From: Sulfurimonas xiamenensis
GTDB taxonomy: Bacteria; Campylobacterota; Campylobacteria; Campylobacterales; Sulfurimonadaceae
Assembly (NCBI RefSeq): GCF_009258045.1
Contig: NZ_CP041166.1
Coordinates: 310,001-374,000 of the forward strand
Length of the DNA stretch: 64,000 bases
Direction: 5' to 3'
The position numbers were made by a program, and so were the translations under genes. The notes under the pieces were generated by a model. The model saw only the letters and a program-made list of their open reading frames with translations, was not told where the DNA came from and searched no databases. Positions 9,694-18,759 of the stretch are shown one piece after another (within the stretch, counting starts at the first letter, position 1; every line of letters begins with the position of its first letter).

Positions 9694-9897
9694 AATAGTC
9701 TGGGTAGTTCGATAAATCGCACTAATGAGGGTTCTACATTTTCAAATAGCGAACTAGTAGAATTTCTGTGTGTCGGTGTTATCGTTTGAGACATGTTAGC
9801 TCTGTCGAGATAATGCCGCCGATAGGAGATTCTCTCTTCGCCCAAATTCGGCTTTTAGAACCAAGCCAAATGCGAGACGGCTATCTGGGCTATTTTT
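9694..9897 (+). ncRNA. ssrS: 6S RNA
   Basis: About 200-nt RNA gene that folds as one long rod. 9694-9707 pairs with 9881-9894 in a 14-bp closing stem including G-U pairs. TCGCA pairs with TGCGA and GGTTCTA with TAGAACC. A large internal bubble and an apical arm follow, in which GGTGTTATC pairs with GATAATGCC. A closing stem, central bubble and apical arm are the hallmark of 6S RNA, which mimics an open promoter and binds sigma-70 RNA polymerase. The closing stem is followed by five T and may double as terminator. The position upstream of purD agrees with my recollection of 6S location in Helicobacter and Campylobacter. No ORF of note overlaps. Confidence 0.78.
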
Positions 9898-9978
9898 ACT
9901 ACGATAGTATAAAATCTTTTTATTAAAACCTTCTCTTTATCAATAATCTATCTAAACACAGTTGAGTTTTTTAAAATA

Positions 9979-10006
9979 TTGCAATTAATAGACAATGTGC
10001 TATAAT
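9979..10006 (+). promoter_or_regulatory. Promoter of purD
   Basis: TTGCAA (9979-9984), a 16-base spacer and TATAAT (10001-10006), giving a leader of about 35 bases before the purD start. It makes purD transcription independent of the 6S RNA gene. Confidence 0.65.
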
Positions 10007-10048
10007 TAGCTTAATTAGACTGTTTGTAAAGATATGTATGGAGTGTTG

Positions 10049-11314
10049 ATGAAAATTTTAATTTTAGGCAGTGGTGGCAGGGAGTATTCAATTGCTCGTG
10101 CAATTTCAAAAGAAAAAGAGGGGCATGAACTTTTTTTTATGCCTGGAAATGGTGCGACAAACTCTTTAGGAACAAATGTAGATATTAAAGATTATAATGA
10201 GTTGGCCAAATTTGCTAAAAACAATGGAATTGATTTAACAATTGTAGGACCTGAGGCTCCGCTTGTTGATGGTGTTGTCGATATTTTTAAAGAGCATGGT
10301 CTTACTATTTTTGGACCTAGTAAAAAAGCTGCTCAGCTTGAGGGTTCAAAAGTTTATATGAAAAACTTTTTGGCAAAGTATAACATTCCTACAGCCCGCT
10401 ATATTGAGACGGCATCCATAGAGGATGCTTTTAGATTTGCAGATACGCTAAGTGCTCCTATTGTCGTCAAAGCAGATGGACTATGTGGAGGAAAAGGCGT
10501 TATTATCGCGCAAAATCATAATGAGGCTAAAGTTGCAATTTCTGAAATGTTAAGCGGAAAGAGTTTTGGCGATGCAGGAAAAAAAGTCATTGTTGAGGAG
10601 TTTTTAGACGGTTATGAGCTCTCTATGTTTGCAGTTTGTGACGGAGATGATTATATTCTGCTTCCGGCTGCGCAGGATCATAAAAGACTTAAAGATAATG
10701 ACGAGGGACCAAATACAGGCGGAATGGGTGCTTATGCTCCGACTCCTCTTGTTAATGAAGAGCTTTACCAAAAAGTAAAAGATAGAATTATTCGTCCGAC
10801 GCTTGATGGCATGAAAAAAGAGGGAGCACCTTTTGAAGGAGTTCTTTTTATCGGCATAATGGTTGTAAAGGGCGAGCCGATTACGCTGGAGTTTAATGTC
10901 CGTTTTGGAGATCCTGAGTGTGAGATACTTATGCCGCTTATGGTTTCAAGTGTAAGCGATATGTTTTACAAAGCTGCTACAAACAGACTCGGTGAGATAA
11001 AAGTAGAGTTTTCAAAACAATATGCAGTAGGCGTGGTAATGGCAAGTTCAAATTATCCATACTCAAGCTCTACACCTGCAGAGATAATAGTGGACAATGT
11101 GCATCATGAAGATATAGAAAAATATACACACATCTCTTATGCCGGTGTAAGCATGGTTGATGGCGTGCTTTACGCCGACGGCGGCAGGGTTTTAATCTGT
11201 GTTGGTTTGGGAGACACTATAAAAGAAGCAAGAGACAGAGCATACTTGAGATGCGGGCAAGTTCATTTTGCAGGTAAAAAACTTCGAACAGACATAGCTT
11301 ATCAAGCTTTGTAA
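10049..11314 (+). CDS. purD: Phosphoribosylamine-glycine ligase
   Basis: GAR synthetase: joins glycine to phosphoribosylamine with ATP, the second step of purine synthesis. 421 residues. The N-terminal domain carries the [14 protein letters not shown] nucleotide loop. The ATP-grasp region has [14 protein letters not shown] and [10 protein letters not shown], and the metal-binding stretch is [11 protein letters not shown]. Start chosen at ATG 10049 because GGAGTG lies seven bases upstream and the preferred N-terminus [12 protein letters not shown] then follows; an in-frame ATG 15 bases earlier covers the ribosome site. Length is normal. Confidence 0.97.
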   Translation: MKILILGSGGREYSIARAISKEKEGHELFFMPGNGATNSLGTNVDIKDYNELAKFAKNNGIDLTIVGPEAPLVDGVVDIFKEHGLTIFGPSKKAAQLEGSKVYMKNFLAKYNIPTARYIETASIEDAFRFADTLSAPIVVKADGLCGGKGVIIAQNHNEAKVAISEMLSGKSFGDAGKKVIVEEFLDGYELSMFAVCDGDDYILLPAAQDHKRLKDNDEGPNTGGMGAYAPTPLVNEELYQKVKDRIIRPTLDGMKKEGAPFEGVLFIGIMVVKGEPITLEFNVRFGDPECEILMPLMVSSVSDMFYKAATNRLGEIKVEFSKQYAVGVVMASSNYPYSSSTPAEIIVDNVHHEDIEKYTHISYAGVSMVDGVLYADGGRVLICVGLGDTIKEARDRAYLRCGQVHFAGKKLRTDIAYQAL

Positions 11315-11327
11315 AAAAAGAAACAAA

Positions 11328-11777
11328 GTGAACGAAGAGATTCAAGATATCCTTCATCGTGAAGGAATGACTTTATCAAATATTAGAAAAAGGGCTGTGG
11401 CTTTTTTTATAGATGAGATGCTACTCTCATTTTTACTTATTATATCACTGGGTGACTCTTTTTTTGAAGCTCAAACAATGGAAGAGATGGTTCTTATAAC
11501 AAATGCTTATGTCTTTGAGTATATGGCTATGAAAATAATTTACCAAGCTTTTTTTGTTATGCAGTATGGTGCTACTTTAGGTAAAATTGCTATGAAAATA
11601 AGAGTGATAGAGATCTCTACTATGCAAAAACCAAATGTTATAGTTGCTCTTAATCGTTCAATTGTTCGTGTGTTAAGCGAAATGCTTTTTTACCTTGGAT
11701 TTTTATGGGCAGCAATGGATCCTGCAAGACAAACATGGCATGATAAAACTGCTAAAACTTTGGTTGTAGATGTTTAA
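11328..11777 (+). CDS. RDD-family membrane protein
   Basis: 149-residue inner-membrane protein with the family signature arginine and aspartate (KRAVAFFIDEM), two hydrophobic helices (about 24-42 and 64-82) and the typical GATLGKIAMKIRVI turn. A third hydrophobic segment at about 110-125 is followed by RQTWHDKTAKT near the end. RDD proteins are poorly understood; some affect ion homeostasis or envelope stress. GTG start; the stop overlaps the lptD start by eight bases, so the two are co-translated. An envelope role beside LptD is inference from position only. Confidence 0.85.
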   Translation: MNEEIQDILHREGMTLSNIRKRAVAFFIDEMLLSFLLIISLGDSFFEAQTMEEMVLITNAYVFEYMAMKIIYQAFFVMQYGATLGKIAMKIRVIEISTMQKPNVIVALNRSIVRVLSEMLFYLGFLWAAMDPARQTWHDKTAKTLVVDV

Positions 11778-13938
11778 ATTATTTGTATATTTAGTATTAT
11801 TTGCCGCATATGCAATAAGTAGTGATAAAGTTGAAGTGTATGCAACTACTATAGATACAAAAGATAATATTATAAAAGCTGAAGGTGAAGTTGTCGTTAT
11901 CTATAAAGATTATTATTTAAGTGCTCAAAGAGCTGTTTATGATAGAAATAGTTCAGAACTGGAACTGTTTGAGAATATTCGTGCAACTCAGGGGGAAAAT
12001 ATTAAGCTGCTCGGAGAGTATGCCAAATTAAATATAGCTAACAAAGAGCGCACATTTATGCCGTTTTATATGTTTGAAGATAAATCAAATGTTTGGCTTA
12101 GCGGAGCTAAAAGTTATTCAAAAGAGCCAAATGTAGATATAAAATCAGGAATAACAAGTGGATGTGATCCCAACAATCCTTTTTGGAAAATGGAGTTTTC
12201 ATCAGCTGATTACAATACAGAAACAATGTGGCTAAACTTATATAATGCCAGAATTTACATATATGACATTCCCGTTTTTTATACGCCATACTTTGGATAC
12301 TCTTTAGATACAACAAGAAGAACAGGAGTTTTGCCTCCTATGGTCGGGTATTCGGATAAAGAAGGTTTCTACTATGAACAGGCGCTCTTTATAGCTGAGC
12401 AAAATTGGTGGGATTTGGAATTAAAACCTCAAATAAGAACAAATCGAGGTTCAGGCTTATATTCTACATTTAGATTTGTAGACAGCAGAGTTTCAAAAGG
12501 TTCATTGACTGCCGGCTATTTTAAAGAAAAGGAAGAGTATTTTCTTGAAAATGAGTTGGCAAATAAAAAGCATTATGGATTTAATTTTTTATATGAAAAC
12601 AGCGATGTAATAAATCAGTGGTTCGGTACAAATTTTAAAGGTCAGTCAGCTCTTTATATGGATATAGTCAATATGAATGATGTTGATTATATTAATCTCT
12701 CTACAAATGATACAACAGAAAATGCTACGACTACTCAGCTGCTTTCAAAAATAAATCTTTTTTATAATATGAATGATAATTATATAGGAGCATATTTTAA
12801 ATACTATAAAGATTTAAATTTAGATACAAACGAAGAGACTCTTCAAAATCTTCCGGCACTTCATTATCATAGATATATTGATACACTTTTAAAAGATCAT
12901 TTTTTATACAGTTTAGATGTAAAAAGCAATAATTATTACAGAGAAGTTGGAAAGAGTGCTATTCAGACAGATATAAATATTCCCTTGACACTTCAAACAT
13001 CTCTTTTTGATGAGTTTATGCATCTATCCTACGGATCAAATATTTACGCACAACATACAAATTTTAGGGGTGATGTAAAGGATTTGTCAATAGATGAGTA
13101 TAACAATGGCTTTTTTGCAAGGCATGATCATCTAATAACAGCATCATCACAGCTTACTCGCGCTTTTGATGAGATAACACACACTATTGATTTTGGAGCA
13201 CAGTATCAATTGGCGGGTTCTGAATTTGAAGATGGCTATTATGAAGAGCAAAAAGACTACTGTTCTATAAAAGAGAACAGAACGGAAGATATATGTGAAT
13301 TTTACAATATATCAGATGTTAAGGAAAATCTTCAACTCTATTTTTCACACTATCTTTATGATATTTCCGGAAAACAGGTTTTTTACCATAGGCTTTCACA
13401 AAACATCTCTTATGAGGATGTTGAAGGCGGGGCAGAAGAGCTTGAAAATGAGCTAGATTATCAAATAACCGATAATATAAATTTTTACAATAATATGTTT
13501 TATAATTATGATGAGAATGATTTTTCTAAAAATTTCAATAAAATATCTTATGTAAACAGCAGTTTTAATCTTGGTTTGTCGCATATGTATAAAAATTCAT
13601 TTGATATAACTGACCCAGAATCAGAAATCAGCTATATAACATCAAGTTTAAAGTATAAATACGATAAACACTATTCATATAATTTCAAACTCGATTATGA
13701 TTTGCAAAGAAGTGAGAAAAAGAGTTTTGAGGTTGGTTTTTTATATCAAAAAAGATGTTGGGATTTTGGTTTAACATATCTTGAAAATAACAGACCGATT
13801 CTTAACCAGTATGGAGAGTCTGATTCAGTATATGACAGATATATTTATGTAACAATTAGACTTAAACCAATCATGAAACCTGATGGAGGATTATCAGGTT
13901 TTATGTTTAGACTTCCTGATAAGTCGGAGACAAATTAA
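11770..13938 (+). CDS. lptD: LPS assembly outer-membrane protein LptD
   Basis: Outer-membrane translocon that inserts lipopolysaccharide into the outer leaflet with LptE. 722 residues. A cleavable N-terminal signal (FKLFVYLVLFAAYAISS) is followed by the LptA/OstA-like beta-jellyroll at about 20-130 (IIKAEGEVVVIYKDYYLSA, YDRNSSELELFENI). A long beta-barrel with many aromatic-ended strands follows; the family hallmark is in the stretch PVFYTPYFGYSLDTTRRTG (about 170-190). Cysteines occur in SGCDPNNPF, in KDYC and EDIC, and in KRCWDFG near the C-terminus, so interdomain disulfides of the LptD type are possible. The gene overlaps the RDD gene. Confidence 0.94.
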   Translation: MFKLFVYLVLFAAYAISSDKVEVYATTIDTKDNIIKAEGEVVVIYKDYYLSAQRAVYDRNSSELELFENIRATQGENIKLLGEYAKLNIANKERTFMPFYMFEDKSNVWLSGAKSYSKEPNVDIKSGITSGCDPNNPFWKMEFSSADYNTETMWLNLYNARIYIYDIPVFYTPYFGYSLDTTRRTGVLPPMVGYSDKEGFYYEQALFIAEQNWWDLELKPQIRTNRGSGLYSTFRFVDSRVSKGSLTAGYFKEKEEYFLENELANKKHYGFNFLYENSDVINQWFGTNFKGQSALYMDIVNMNDVDYINLSTNDTTENATTTQLLSKINLFYNMNDNYIGAYFKYYKDLNLDTNEETLQNLPALHYHRYIDTLLKDHFLYSLDVKSNNYYREVGKSAIQTDINIPLTLQTSLFDEFMHLSYGSNIYAQHTNFRGDVKDLSIDEYNNGFFARHDHLITASSQLTRAFDEITHTIDFGAQYQLAGSEFEDGYYEEQKDYCSIKENRTEDICEFYNISDVKENLQLYFSHYLYDISGKQVFYHRLSQNISYEDVEGGAEELENELDYQITDNINFYNNMFYNYDENDFSKNFNKISYVNSSFNLGLSHMYKNSFDITDPESEISYITSSLKYKYDKHYSYNFKLDYDLQRSEKKSFEVGFLYQKRCWDFGLTYLENNRPILNQYGESDSVYDRYIYVTIRLKPIMKPDGGLSGFMFRLPDKSETN

Positions 13939-13942
13939 AATA

Positions 13943-14605
13943 ATGAAGAGATATAAAAATATATTCAAAAACAGAGAAGATGCGGCGAAAAGACTTTATG
14001 ATGTTATACCTATGCAAAAGCTTAAAGAAGAAAACTGGAAAATAGTTGCAGTTTCAAGAGGCGGTTTGGATCTTGCCTATTATTTAAGGGGAAAATATAA
14101 AAACAGTATTGATTTTCTTTTTTCAGAAGGAGTTATGGCTCCAAATAATAGTGAATGTGAAATAGCCAGAGTTTGCGAAAGTGAAGAGATAGTGATAAAC
14201 GAAAATCTTGTCTCCGCTTTTGGGATCAAATATGACTATATTTACGGCGAGGCGCATAGAAAACATGAAGAGAAGATATTGAGTTATATGTATCAATACA
14301 GGAAGGGTAGGCCTTTTGCATCAATGCACAAACAAATAGTTTTGTTGGTTGATGAAGGAAGTGAGACAGGGTTAAAGTTTTTAACTGCTCTTAAAATGAT
14401 TTTGTCGATGAAACCCAAAGCAGTTTATATAGCTGTTCCGATTGTACCGAGTGATGTTTTAGAGTCTTTAGAACCGTTTGCGGATGATGTATTTTTTCTT
14501 TACAGTATAGATGATTATGTTGAAACATCACTATATTACGAAGAGTTAGAGAAAATAGATGAAGATAGAATAGAAAAAATACTAGGAGAAAAGAATGAAA
14601 TATAA
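13943..14605 (+). CDS. Phosphoribosyltransferase-like protein
   Basis: 220 residues from ATG 13943. The fold is that of type I phosphoribosyltransferases: an N-terminal NREDAAKRLYDVIP helix of the kind found in the PRTase family, then a core strand KIVAVSRGGLDLAYYL. The PRPP loop is atypical: the usual acidic pair plus TG motif appears as VLLVDEGSETGLKFLTALK. A long insertion (residues about 65-110) is rich in Glu and Lys. The substrate is unknown. It lies between lptD and pnp and overlaps pnp by 11 bases, so it belongs to the pnp transcript. An upstream in-frame start would lie inside lptD and is less likely. Confidence 0.75.
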   Translation: MKRYKNIFKNREDAAKRLYDVIPMQKLKEENWKIVAVSRGGLDLAYYLRGKYKNSIDFLFSEGVMAPNNSECEIARVCESEEIVINENLVSAFGIKYDYIYGEAHRKHEEKILSYMYQYRKGRPFASMHKQIVLLVDEGSETGLKFLTALKMILSMKPKAVYIAVPIVPSDVLESLEPFADDVFFLYSIDDYVETSLYYEELEKIDEDRIEKILGEKNEI

Positions 14606-16760
14606 TGTTAAAATAGATTTAGAAAATAGAAGTGAAGAGTACTCTTTTACCGAAGTTGCAAGACAGGCAAATGGTTCAGCATGGGTAAAAAGCGGTAATA
14701 CAGTTATTCTTGCAACGGTTGTAATAGACGAGACGGAAATAGTAAAAGATGATTTTCTTCCTCTTACAGTTCAATATATTGAAAAAACATATGCAGCAGG
14801 TAAAATCCCAGGCGGATTTTTCAAGCGTGAGACAAAACCAAGTGATTTTGAAACTTTAACATCCCGTATAGTGGATCGTTCACTTCGCCCGCTTTTTCCT
14901 AAAGGTTTTGGACATCCTACGCAAATTACAATTATGACTTTTAGTGTAGATGCAGAGGCAGATTTACAAATTTTAGCGTTAAATGCCGCATCGGCTGCTT
15001 TGTTTGTCAGTGATATTGATATTAACAAGTCAGTTTCTGCTGTAAGAGCTGCAAAAATTGATGGAGAGTTGATACTTAATCCAACGCTTTCTCAACTTAA
15101 TGAATCTACACTCGACCTTTACTTATCTGGAACAAAAGATGAACTTTTGATGATTGAGATGAGAAGTATCGGTGGAGAAAGAGTAAATAGTACTTTATCA
15201 GTAGACCCTTTAATGGATCCGACAATGAGCGCTCCTATCATAACAACACATATATCAAATGCAGTAAACGAAGATGAGCTAATAAGTGTTTTAGAAGAGG
15301 CAGAGAAGCTACTTTTTGCAAATAATGTTAAGTATGAAGATTCATTCCAAGAGTTCAAAAAAGAGACATTGGAGATAGAGTACAAAGCACATGTAATCAA
15401 TGAAGAGATGGTGGATTATGTAAGAAAACATCATTTTTCGGATATAAAATCTGCAATGAATCAGATGGCAAAATCAGAACGCTCAACAGCTCTAAGAGCG
15501 CTTAGAAAAAAAATTATTATTACGCAAGAGCATTGGGATGAGGTAGAGCTAAAAGATGCGATTGAGAAAGTAAAAAGAGAGCAGGTAAGAGCTCAGATAC
15601 TTGAGGAAAGAGTTCGCGCTGATGGCAGAGCTTTAAATGAGATTAGACCAATATCCATTAGTACAAATCTGCTTCCTCGTGCGCACTCATCATGTCTTTT
15701 TACTCGTGGACAAACTCAAGCGCTTGTTGTTCTTACAATTGGAGGAGCAAAAGATGCGCAAATGTTTGAAACCTTGACTGATGAAAGTGCGCAAAATGAA
15801 AATTTTATGGTTCACTATAACTTTCCCGGATTTAGTGTAGGTGAGGCTTCTCCTATAATGGGAACAAAAAGAAGAGAGCTTGGACATGGAAATTTAGCAA
15901 AAAGAGCACTAGAGCCGATAGTTGATCTTGATGGTCAGACGATTCGTCTGGTTTCTGAAATTTTAGAATCAAACGGTTCCTCTTCAATGGCAACCGTTTG
16001 CGGGGGCTATATGGCACTTCGCGCAGCAGATATTGAGACAAGTGACACAATTGCCGGAATCGCAATGGGTATGGTAAGCGAGGGTGATAAATATGCAATT
16101 TTATCAGATATTATGGGACTTGAAGATCATGACGGGGATATGGATTTTAAGGTAACAGGTTCGAAAGAGGGAATAACTGCTATGCAGATGGATATAAAAC
16201 TCGGCGGTATAAGCTTAGATATCCTAAAAGAGGCACTCTACCAGGCAAAAGAGGGAAGAAGCCATATTATAGATATTATGCAAGAAGCTGAAAAAGAGAT
16301 AGAGTTTAATGAGGGAGTTTTGCCAAGTACAGATTTTTTTCATATTCATCCAAGTTTTATAGGTGATATTATCGGTCAAGCCGGGAAAACAATTCGTGAA
16401 ATTATTGAGAAATTTGAAGTTGCTATTGATATAGATAAAAAAGTGGGAAAAGTTAAAGTAACAGGCAAAAGCAAAAGCGGTGTAAAAGCTGCAAGAGAGC
16501 ATATAGAAGGAATTGTCAATGCTCCAAAGGTTGCAAAAATTGAGTATAAAGTAGGCGAAAAATATAAAGGTATTGTTAAAAAAATAGTTGATTTTGGTGC
16601 ATTTATAGAACTTCCAGATGGAACGGATGGGCTTATCCATATCTCAAAAATATCTGATCAAAGAGTAGATAAAGTTAGTGATGTTCTTAAAGAGGGTGAT
16701 GAAATAGATGTAGAAATTTTGGAGTTTAAAGGCAATAAAATTTCTTTAGGCCGTGCGTAA
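14595..16760 (+). CDS. pnp: Polyribonucleotide nucleotidyltransferase (PNPase)
   Basis: Trimeric 3'-5' phosphorolytic exoribonuclease of RNA turnover. 721 residues. Two RNase PH-like domains are visible (RPLFPKGFGHPTQI in the first; the second starts near ILEERVRADGRALNEIRPIS and includes FPGFSVGEASPIMG and GSKEGITAMQMDIK). A linking alpha-helical domain lies between them. A KH domain at about 565-625 has IGDIIGQAGKTIREI, and a C-terminal S1 domain at about 635-700 has YKGIVKKIVDFGAFIELPDG. Normal length with no truncation. It overlaps the phosphoribosyltransferase gene. Nothing resembling a strong terminator lies directly after it. Confidence 0.98.
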   Translation: MKYNVKIDLENRSEEYSFTEVARQANGSAWVKSGNTVILATVVIDETEIVKDDFLPLTVQYIEKTYAAGKIPGGFFKRETKPSDFETLTSRIVDRSLRPLFPKGFGHPTQITIMTFSVDAEADLQILALNAASAALFVSDIDINKSVSAVRAAKIDGELILNPTLSQLNESTLDLYLSGTKDELLMIEMRSIGGERVNSTLSVDPLMDPTMSAPIITTHISNAVNEDELISVLEEAEKLLFANNVKYEDSFQEFKKETLEIEYKAHVINEEMVDYVRKHHFSDIKSAMNQMAKSERSTALRALRKKIIITQEHWDEVELKDAIEKVKREQVRAQILEERVRADGRALNEIRPISISTNLLPRAHSSCLFTRGQTQALVVLTIGGAKDAQMFETLTDESAQNENFMVHYNFPGFSVGEASPIMGTKRRELGHGNLAKRALEPIVDLDGQTIRLVSEILESNGSSSMATVCGGYMALRAADIETSDTIAGIAMGMVSEGDKYAILSDIMGLEDHDGDMDFKVTGSKEGITAMQMDIKLGGISLDILKEALYQAKEGRSHIIDIMQEAEKEIEFNEGVLPSTDFFHIHPSFIGDIIGQAGKTIREIIEKFEVAIDIDKKVGKVKVTGKSKSGVKAAREHIEGIVNAPKVAKIEYKVGEKYKGIVKKIVDFGAFIELPDGTDGLIHISKISDQRVDKVSDVLKEGDEIDVEILEFKGNKISLGRA

Positions 16761-16815
16761 TAGTTTTAATATATAAAATTTATAAAACTTAAACTCTTTT
16801 TTAGAACTAATTTTA

Positions 16816-16821
16816 TATAAT
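16816..16821 (+). promoter_or_regulatory. -10 box of atpE
   Basis: TATAAT about 110 bases upstream of the atpE start, giving a leader of roughly 105 nt. The leader holds a small GGTTA/TAGCC hairpin and a weak in-frame extension of the reading frame that I do not believe is translated. Confidence 0.6.
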
Positions 16822-16933
16822 CGCAAATCAAATTTTAGTAGGGAAATCCTTGCATTTATGTTTGGGTTGCTATATCTTTGTGGGTATGGTTACGCTAGCC
16901 GAAAAAGTTTGTAATAATTTTAATGGAGAAACT

Positions 16934-17248
16934 ATGAAAAAAGTTCTATTTTTAATGTTAGCTCTTGCTACTGCTGCATTTGCTGCTGATGGTGATGTTG
17001 CTAACCAAACTCTTAAAGCGTACTCAATGATCGCTGCAGGTCTTGGTCTTGGTCTTGCTGCTCTTGGTGGAGCTATCGGTATGGGTCATACTGCTGCTGC
17101 TACAATCGCTGGTACTGCAAGAAACCCAGGTTTAGGTGCTAAACTAATGACAACTATGTTTATCGCTCTTGCGATGATCGAAGCTCAAGTTATCTATGCA
17201 CTTGTAATTGCTCTAATTGCACTTTACGCAAACCCTTACTTAGGTTAA
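16934..17248 (+). CDS. atpE: ATP synthase F0 subunit c
   Basis: Membrane rotor proteolipid of F-type ATP synthase. 104 residues. An N-terminal segment (MKKVLFLMLALATAAFAADGD) resembles a signal sequence, as known for this subunit in epsilon-proteobacteria. Two transmembrane helices follow, joined by the polar loop GTARNPGLGAKL. Helix one is glycine-rich (GLGLGLAALGGAIGMGH), and helix two carries the ion-binding glutamate in FIALAMIEAQVIYALV. Start at 16934 is supported by a GGAG site; a longer in-frame reading from 16850 is disfavoured. As usual in this phylum, atpE stands apart from the other ATP synthase genes. A strong terminator follows. Confidence 0.96.
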   Translation: MKKVLFLMLALATAAFAADGDVANQTLKAYSMIAAGLGLGLAALGGAIGMGHTAAATIAGTARNPGLGAKLMTTMFIALAMIEAQVIYALVIALIALYANPYLG

Positions 17249-17264
17249 TCAACCAAAGTAACCC

Positions 17265-17292
17265 TTGCTGACCCTCTAGGGTCAGCAATTTT
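17265..17292 (+). terminator. Strong rho-independent terminator after atpE
   Basis: A perfect ten-base stem (TTGCTGACCC at 17265-17274, loop TCTA, GGGTCAGCAA at 17279-17288) followed by T bases, 17 bases after the atpE stop. It separates atpE from the tRNA-Leu gene. Confidence 0.9.
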
Positions 17293-17305
17293 AAATTTTC
17301 TTTAT

Positions 17306-17390
17306 GCGATCGTGGTGGAACGGTAGACACGCTACCTTGAGGGGGTAGTGCCTTACGGGTGTGAGAGTTCAAATCTCTCCGATCGCACCA
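17306..17390 (+). tRNA. tRNA-Leu(GAG)
   Basis: 85-base type II tRNA. Acceptor GCGATCG pairs with CGATCGC. The anticodon stem CTACC/GGTAG has loop TTGAGGG with anticodon GAG, reading CUC/CUU leucine codons. A long variable arm (GTGCCTTACGGGT region) marks the leucine class, and the T arm contains GTTCAAATC. The 3' CCA is encoded. Confidence 0.97.
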
Positions 17391-17408
17391 TAAAAAATAT
17401 AAAACTTC

Positions 17409-18362
17409 TCAACGCGAAAACAAAAATCCAAATCCAATTCTATTTTGATGATTATTATAATCTACCAAACTTGCTCCATATCCGTTAAACAGTTTAAGAT
17501 ACCAGAAGTTGTTTTTTGAATTTCCTGTAGGGTATGACCACTCTACTTCAATAGAACCTCGATTTTCACCGTTAAAACGAAGATTGTTGCGCCATGTTAA
17601 GTCAAACTGATGTTTTTTAAGAAAATAGTTTAATTTTAAATGTCCATATCCCAGATAAGAGGTTATATCCTTATTGTCGTCTCCTGCATCTGCTACCCAT
17701 ACTCTAAGGCTTGTCATAAGATTTCTGCTGTAAAAAAAAGACTCTAGATAGATTTGATTCCACTCTCTAGAGAGTGGTGCTCCCATTCCATTTGACTCAT
17801 GCCAAAAGCCAATTTTAACAGCTTTAAATCCAAATTCTGAAAACTCTTTATCTTGAATAGGTAAAGTAAGCCATACTTCAGGTCTGTAGTTTGTTTCACG
17901 AAATGGAGCGGAATCTGAATAAAATTGCCACCATACCTCTTGCGTGTATCCCAAACTTATTATCTCATTGAGACCAAATAGATTGTAGCTTATATCTTTT
18001 TTTAAACTTATTTGAAATTCTGCTTCAATATTTTTGTCAAATTGTTCATAGCCTGGGTAGGCGATAGGGTCTCTTTGTTCATAATTTTTTGTTGTATATG
18101 CAAAAGGAATTAAAAAATTTTTTTCATACGGAAGCAACCCGAAGTTACTAAAAATTTTTGTTACCATTGCCTCTCTTCCATCTGAATCTTTTGGCATATC
18201 AAGATGTTGGAAAAGAAAAAGTTTTTTTGCTTCATCTTCACTTGTTACACTATCCGTGGTTTCTTTGTTGCTGTTTATTTCATTAGCAATAAGAGAAGAG
18301 CCGGCTATAAAAAGCAAAGTAACAAAAAGTGTTTTATTTAATAAGAGTAATACAGTCTTCAC
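17409..18362 (-). CDS. pldA: Outer-membrane phospholipase A
   Basis: Calcium-dependent outer-membrane phospholipase A1 that removes misplaced phospholipids from the outer leaflet. The catalytic block HESNGMGAPLSREWN matches the OMPLA HxSNG signature: catalytic His and Ser two residues apart and the downstream Asn. The N-terminal half contains FLIPFAYTTKNY and the C-terminal strands alternate aromatic and polar residues, as in a 12-strand barrel. Signal peptide: LLLLNKTLFVTLLFIAGSSLIA. I prefer GTG 18362, which overlaps the upstream cupin gene by 29 bases; an ATG 66 bases further upstream would add a non-signal-like leader and overlap more. Confidence 0.85.
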   Translation of the reverse strand: MKTVLLLLNKTLFVTLLFIAGSSLIANEINSNKETTDSVTSEDEAKKLFLFQHLDMPKDSDGREAMVTKIFSNFGLLPYEKNFLIPFAYTTKNYEQRDPIAYPGYEQFDKNIEAEFQISLKKDISYNLFGLNEIISLGYTQEVWWQFYSDSAPFRETNYRPEVWLTLPIQDKEFSEFGFKAVKIGFWHESNGMGAPLSREWNQIYLESFFYSRNLMTSLRVWVADAGDDNKDITSYLGYGHLKLNYFLKKHQFDLTWRNNLRFNGENRGSIEVEWSYPTGNSKNNFWYLKLFNGYGASLVDYNNHQNRIGFGFLFSR

Positions 18363-18690
18363 TATTTGGAACCAAACATAAAAAGCTGTATGCTTCTTCA
18401 CCAAGAGTTTTATAACTGTGAGAAACACCTGCTGGTATCAGCAAAATATCACCTGCTTTAGCCTCTATAATTTCATCTTCTATCTGAACGGAAGCACGAC
18501 CTGAAAGCACATATTGTTCATGCTCAACACTATTTGTGTGAAGCGGCATATATCCACCTGCTTCTATTATGAAGTTTCTCATTGCAAAATTTGGCGATTC
18601 ATCAGGAGATAAAAGCATCTTCATAGATACACCTTTTCCCGCTTTTTGAGGCACCGCCTCAATGGAATTGATCTCTTTGTGTAGGTACAT
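18334..18690 (-). CDS. Small cupin-domain protein
   Basis: 118-residue single-domain cupin. Motif one is GGYMPLHTNSVEHEQYVLSG (metal ligands His and Glu are visible) and motif two is AGDILLIPAGVSHSYK. The preceding lines are FAMRNFIIEA and ASVQIEDEI. Cupins range from metal-dependent enzymes to small-molecule binders; the substrate here is not evident. A near-perfect AGGAGG site precedes the ATG. The last bases overlap the predicted pldA start, so both are read together on the minus strand. Confidence 0.85.
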   Translation of the reverse strand: MYLHKEINSIEAVPQKAGKGVSMKMLLSPDESPNFAMRNFIIEAGGYMPLHTNSVEHEQYVLSGRASVQIEDEIIEAKAGDILLIPAGVSHSYKTLGEEAYSFLCLVPNSEDCITLIK

Positions 18691-18759
18691 TATAGCCTCC
18701 TATAATAATATTTTTGGTAGCATATCATAAATTGTGTTTGATTTATATGGAGATTATTT

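Noticed and set aside
16850-16933. In-frame extension upstream of atpE
   Set aside because: No good ribosome site; the GGAG-led ATG at 16934 gives the normal subunit c N-terminus.
18363-18428. Upstream ATG of pldA giving a longer protein
   Set aside because: It would place a poorly hydrophobic stretch before the signal peptide and lengthen overlap with the cupin gene.
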